Shown here piece by piece: positions 62,301-64,000 of a stretch of 64,000 nucleotides of DNA. Below the pieces are notes generated by a model. It worked only from the letters and a program-made list of their open reading frames with translations. It was not told the DNA's origin and made no database searches. A program made the translations under genes and the position numbers. Numbering within the stretch: position 1 is the first letter of the stretch; each line of letters starts with the position of its first letter. This DNA is from Calothrix membranacea FACHB-236 (lineage in GTDB: Bacteria > Cyanobacteriota > Cyanobacteriia > Cyanobacteriales > Nostocaceae), in contig NZ_JACJPX010000037.1 in assembly GCF_014696315.1 (NCBI RefSeq), positions 1 to 64,000 on the forward strand, in the 5' to 3' direction.

Positions 62301-64000
62301 AAAATTACCCAGAGACCCCAGCCGCACACCTCTATTTAGCGTCGGGTTTAATCTAGATAAAGCAGAATTTGATTCAACATCTTGCAACCAAGAGTTTGAA
62401 ATAGTTAAAAATTCTCCTAGTTCTACTAAGCTAGATATTAGTTTGAATGTTGCTCAGACAGATAGTCAACTTCTATTAGAGTTTGAATACAATACTGATC
62501 TATTCGATTGTGAAACTATTCAGCGTTGGATTAGGCATTACGTAACCTTCCTAGAAGGTTTGGTTGCTCACACAAAAAAATGTCTTTGGGATTTGCCATT
62601 ATTAACAACAAGCGAGCAACATCAAATGTTAGTAGAGTGGAATAATACTGCAATTGATTACCCTCAAAACCATTGCATTCATCAACTATTTGCAGCACAG
62701 GTAGAAAAAACGCCTGATGCTATTGCTGTAGTGTTTGAAAATGAGCAATTAACCTATCGAGAACTAAACCAGCGAGCCAATCAACTTGCAAATTACTTGC
62801 AAAAAATAGGAGTAAAACCGGAGGTATTAGTAGGTATTTGTGTAGAGCGTTCTTTAGAAATGATTGTGGGGATTTTAGGCATCCTCAAAGCAGGAGGAGC
62901 ATACTTGCCACTTGACCCAGCATATCCCCAAGAACGGCTACGTTCCATGTTAAAAGATGCTAATTTATCATTGGTATTAACTCAAAAGCGATTGCAAGAA
63001 TGGCTACCTAAAAATCAGTATCAAACTATTTACTTAGATGCAGACTGGTCGTTAATCAATCAAGAAAGTCATGAGAACCCAGAACTAAAAGCTATAGCTA
63101 CAAATTTAGCTTATGTGATTTACACTTCAGGTTCTACAGGTAAATCCAAGGGAGTGATGGTGCAACATCATTCTTTAGTAAATTATATAGAAACTGCGAT
63201 TGTTAAATATGGATTGAAGTCCAGCGATTTCATGCTGCAATTTTCCTCAATTTGTTTTGATGTAGCAGCAGAAGAAATATTTACTAGTCTGGTAGTTGGT
63301 GCCACACTAGTGCTACGGAATGATTCTATGCTGAGTTCAACACCAGCTTTTTTAGAAAAGTGTCGTCAGTTAAAAATAACAGTCTTAGCTTTACCGACTG
63401 CCTTTTGGCATCAAATCACTGCCGAATTATCTGATAATTTACTATTACCTGAAACACTGCGTTTAGTCATTATTGGTGGGGAAAAAGCATCATCACAGCG
63501 ATTAAGAATTTGGCTACAATATGTAGGTAAGCAAGTAAAACTAATTAATTCTTATGGGCCAACAGAAGCAACAATTGGGACGACTATCAGCAATTTATCG
63601 AATTTAAAAAACTGCAATTTTGCATTGAGAGAAGTCCCAATTGGTAAGGCGCTAGATAATGTACAAGTTTATATATTAGATACTTATTTACAACCTACTC
63701 CTATTGGTATCCCTGGGGAATTATATATAAGTGGTATGGGGATTGCGAGAGGATATCTCAACCAACCTCAATTAACAGTAGAAAAATTTATTCCCAATCC
63801 TTTTAGTAATCAACCAGGAACACGTCTCTATAAAACAGGTGACTTAGCTTATTATTTACCTAACGGCGAAATTGAGATTGTAGGAAGGGTTGACGAGCAA
63901 GTAAAAATTCGTGGTTTTCGGATTGAATTAGGCGAAATAGAAACAAAATTAAATCAATATCCTGATGTCAGTGAAGCAGTAGTAAAAGTTTGGGAAGATG
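59353..64000 (+). CDS. Hybrid ACP-aminotransferase-C-A protein (partial, runs off the window)
   Basis: Open from ATG 59353 to the window end, at least 1549 residues. The ACP has E-M-G-A-D-S-L near 40. A linker leads to a PLP aminotransferase of the glutamate-1-semialdehyde type at about 230-630 (D-V-D-G-N-E-Y, SYHGNYDGV, I-F-D-E-V-I-T-G, PLP Lys in TTYGKAVAGGMPIG near 470). The C domain is at about 650-1100 (HHIVADGWSIG near 784). The A domain starts near 1134 (Y-T-S-G-S-T-G-K-S-K-G near 1257, FDVAAEEIF, GRVDEQVKIRG) and is cut by the window. The layout resembles mycosubtilin/iturin MycA/ItuA, where AMT turns the beta-keto thioester into a beta-amine. Here KS-AT are on the previous gene. The A-domain residue code is not one I can name. 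Confidence 0.9.
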   Translation, partial: MTQKSRDEILLILKEILSQSLGVKLSGIKSQTPFIEMGADSLILLQFNRAIKEKLSIDISFRLLLEDFPTIDALATYIHEKFLPQVSLKPSLKVTEIPFSVEAQATQIFKQAEQKFSANTVLEQVVAQQLQLMSKQLDLLRKAGLANNIVPALKADEQVAPSSTSISQPLVNQANNISNQEETTGKIKLSLRQQQHLDALIKQFAERTQESKRLTQDYRSCHANSRAIAGFLPLTKEIVYPIHGQRGAGARLWDVDGNEYVDISMGFGSLLFGHSPSFILKAVQEQIQQGILNGPQSRVAGQVAKLICELTGAERAAFCNDGSEAVMGAIRIARATTRRTKIALFAGSYHGNYDGVLVRGGTTSEGTPHSVPKAIGIPSYIADDVIVLDYGNPEAIEILKTQAHELAAVLVEPIQSSRPELQPKEFLFQLRQLTQETGIVLIFDEVITGFRMHPGGIQGLWNIQADLTTYGKAVAGGMPIGVVAGKAALMDALDGGMWNYGDQSYPEAETTIFAGTFFKHPLVMAAAWAALNHIKNCGAQLQEELTQKTTKLAAILNDYFEQIQVPIRIVHFGSLFRFAASSPLQFGNLFFYYLLKKGIYVWEGRTLYLSTSHTDADIEQIIQAVKESVVEMQQGELLPSLATSTTPPETIKLPLTAAQKELWFLAQMGDKASRAYNESRYIHLRGTFNLSAVHQAIQEIIHRHEALRTTFSPEGDEQIIHPSLTIDIPVSDLSILEPSQREAQLSKLLAQEAQQTFALEQGPLLRFYLIKLEEQHHILVMTNHHIVADGWSIGVLLRELAAIYSAECQGIACQLPQPQKFSEYALSQIQLQQSPEMKKARAYWLEQFATVPVLELPSDRPRPSIFTYTGARENIALTSSLYNDLKNLSSQRGYTLFTILLGSFMAFLQRLANQQDIVVGIASAGQSAIAGKYLVGHCVNLLPIRNPDIKNPTFVEYLSLVQKILLDAYEHQIYPFINLIEELKLPRDPSRTPLFSVGFNLDKAEFDSTSCNQEFEIVKNSPSSTKLDISLNVAQTDSQLLLEFEYNTDLFDCETIQRWIRHYVTFLEGLVAHTKKCLWDLPLLTTSEQHQMLVEWNNTAIDYPQNHCIHQLFAAQVEKTPDAIAVVFENEQLTYRELNQRANQLANYLQKIGVKPEVLVGICVERSLEMIVGILGILKAGGAYLPLDPAYPQERLRSMLKDANLSLVLTQKRLQEWLPKNQYQTIYLDADWSLINQESHENPELKAIATNLAYVIYTSGSTGKSKGVMVQHHSLVNYIETAIVKYGLKSSDFMLQFSSICFDVAAEEIFTSLVVGATLVLRNDSMLSSTPAFLEKCRQLKITVLALPTAFWHQITAELSDNLLLPETLRLVIIGGEKASSQRLRIWLQYVGKQVKLINSYGPTEATIGTTISNLSNLKNCNFALREVPIGKALDNVQVYILDTYLQPTPIGIPGELYISGMGIARGYLNQPQLTVEKFIPNPFSNQPGTRLYKTGDLAYYLPNGEIEIVGRVDEQVKIRGFRIELGEIETKLNQYPDVSEAVVKVWED

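Noticed and set aside
1-64000. CRISPR array or tRNA gene
   Set aside because: No regularly spaced identical repeats with unique spacers and no cloverleaf with a TTC-type T-arm were noticed.

Overview
The window looks like chromosomal DNA of a filamentous, probably Nostocales-type, cyanobacterium. The evidence is the many GCGATCGC (HIP1) octamers, short low-complexity repeats between genes (GGGGA-rich and CCAATTA-type), cyanobacterial protein types (DUF3122, a CHAT/TPR protein, a two-partner-secretion exoprotein ending in a Cys motif, AMIN-domain TonB receptor) and AT-rich coding with little GC skew. No rRNA, tRNA or CRISPR array was seen. Layout: (1) 1-11 kb is ordinary accessory chromosome: a filamentous-haemagglutinin-like exoprotein, a LuxR-type regulator, a CHAT/TPR protein, small hypotheticals, DUF3122, MAPEG, a PD-(D/E)XK-like protein cut by an in-frame stop, and an exported helical protein. 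MITE-like repeats and hairpins lie between them. (2) 11-16.3 kb holds an N-terminal-nucleophile acylase (AiiC/PvdQ-like), then exbD and exbB, and divergently a large TonB: the energising complex for outer-membrane siderophore import. (3) 16.9-28.1 kb holds an IS66-family element inserted exactly at the start codon of a type II thioesterase (8-bp target duplication ATGAAAAC), followed by a periplasmic siderophore-binding lipoprotein, a FhuF-like [2Fe-2S] ferric-siderophore reductase, a dead IS630-type transposase, an MFS exporter, and on the other strand a PepSY membrane protein and a TonB-dependent siderophore receptor. (4) 28.7-64 kb is one rightward NRPS/PKS operon that runs off the window. 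Its order is FAAL-ACP-C-A(Ser)-PCP; TauD-type hydroxylase; KS-AT-KR-ACP-E; O-methyltransferase; free-standing C; degenerate C (interface-like)-A(Asx)-PCP-E; C-PCP-C-TauD hydroxylase with no A domain; methyltransferase; interface-like-A(Asp)-PCP; KS-AT; ACP-aminotransferase-C-A (partial). Working together, the assembly line should make an N-acylated lipopeptide that contains Ser, two malonate extensions (one reduced, one transaminated to a beta-amine) and one or two beta-hydroxy-Asp/Asn residues. Beta-hydroxy-Asp is a classic Fe(III) ligand, and every uptake step (receptor, TonB/ExbBD, binding protein, reductase, exporter) is encoded alongside, so a cyanochelin-like photoreactive lipopeptide siderophore is the best inference. 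Unusual points are the A-less C-PCP, an epimerisation domain with a scrambled active-site motif on the end of a PKS module, two interface-like degenerate C domains, a hydroxylase fused behind a C domain, and the IS66 insertion at the thioesterase start codon.
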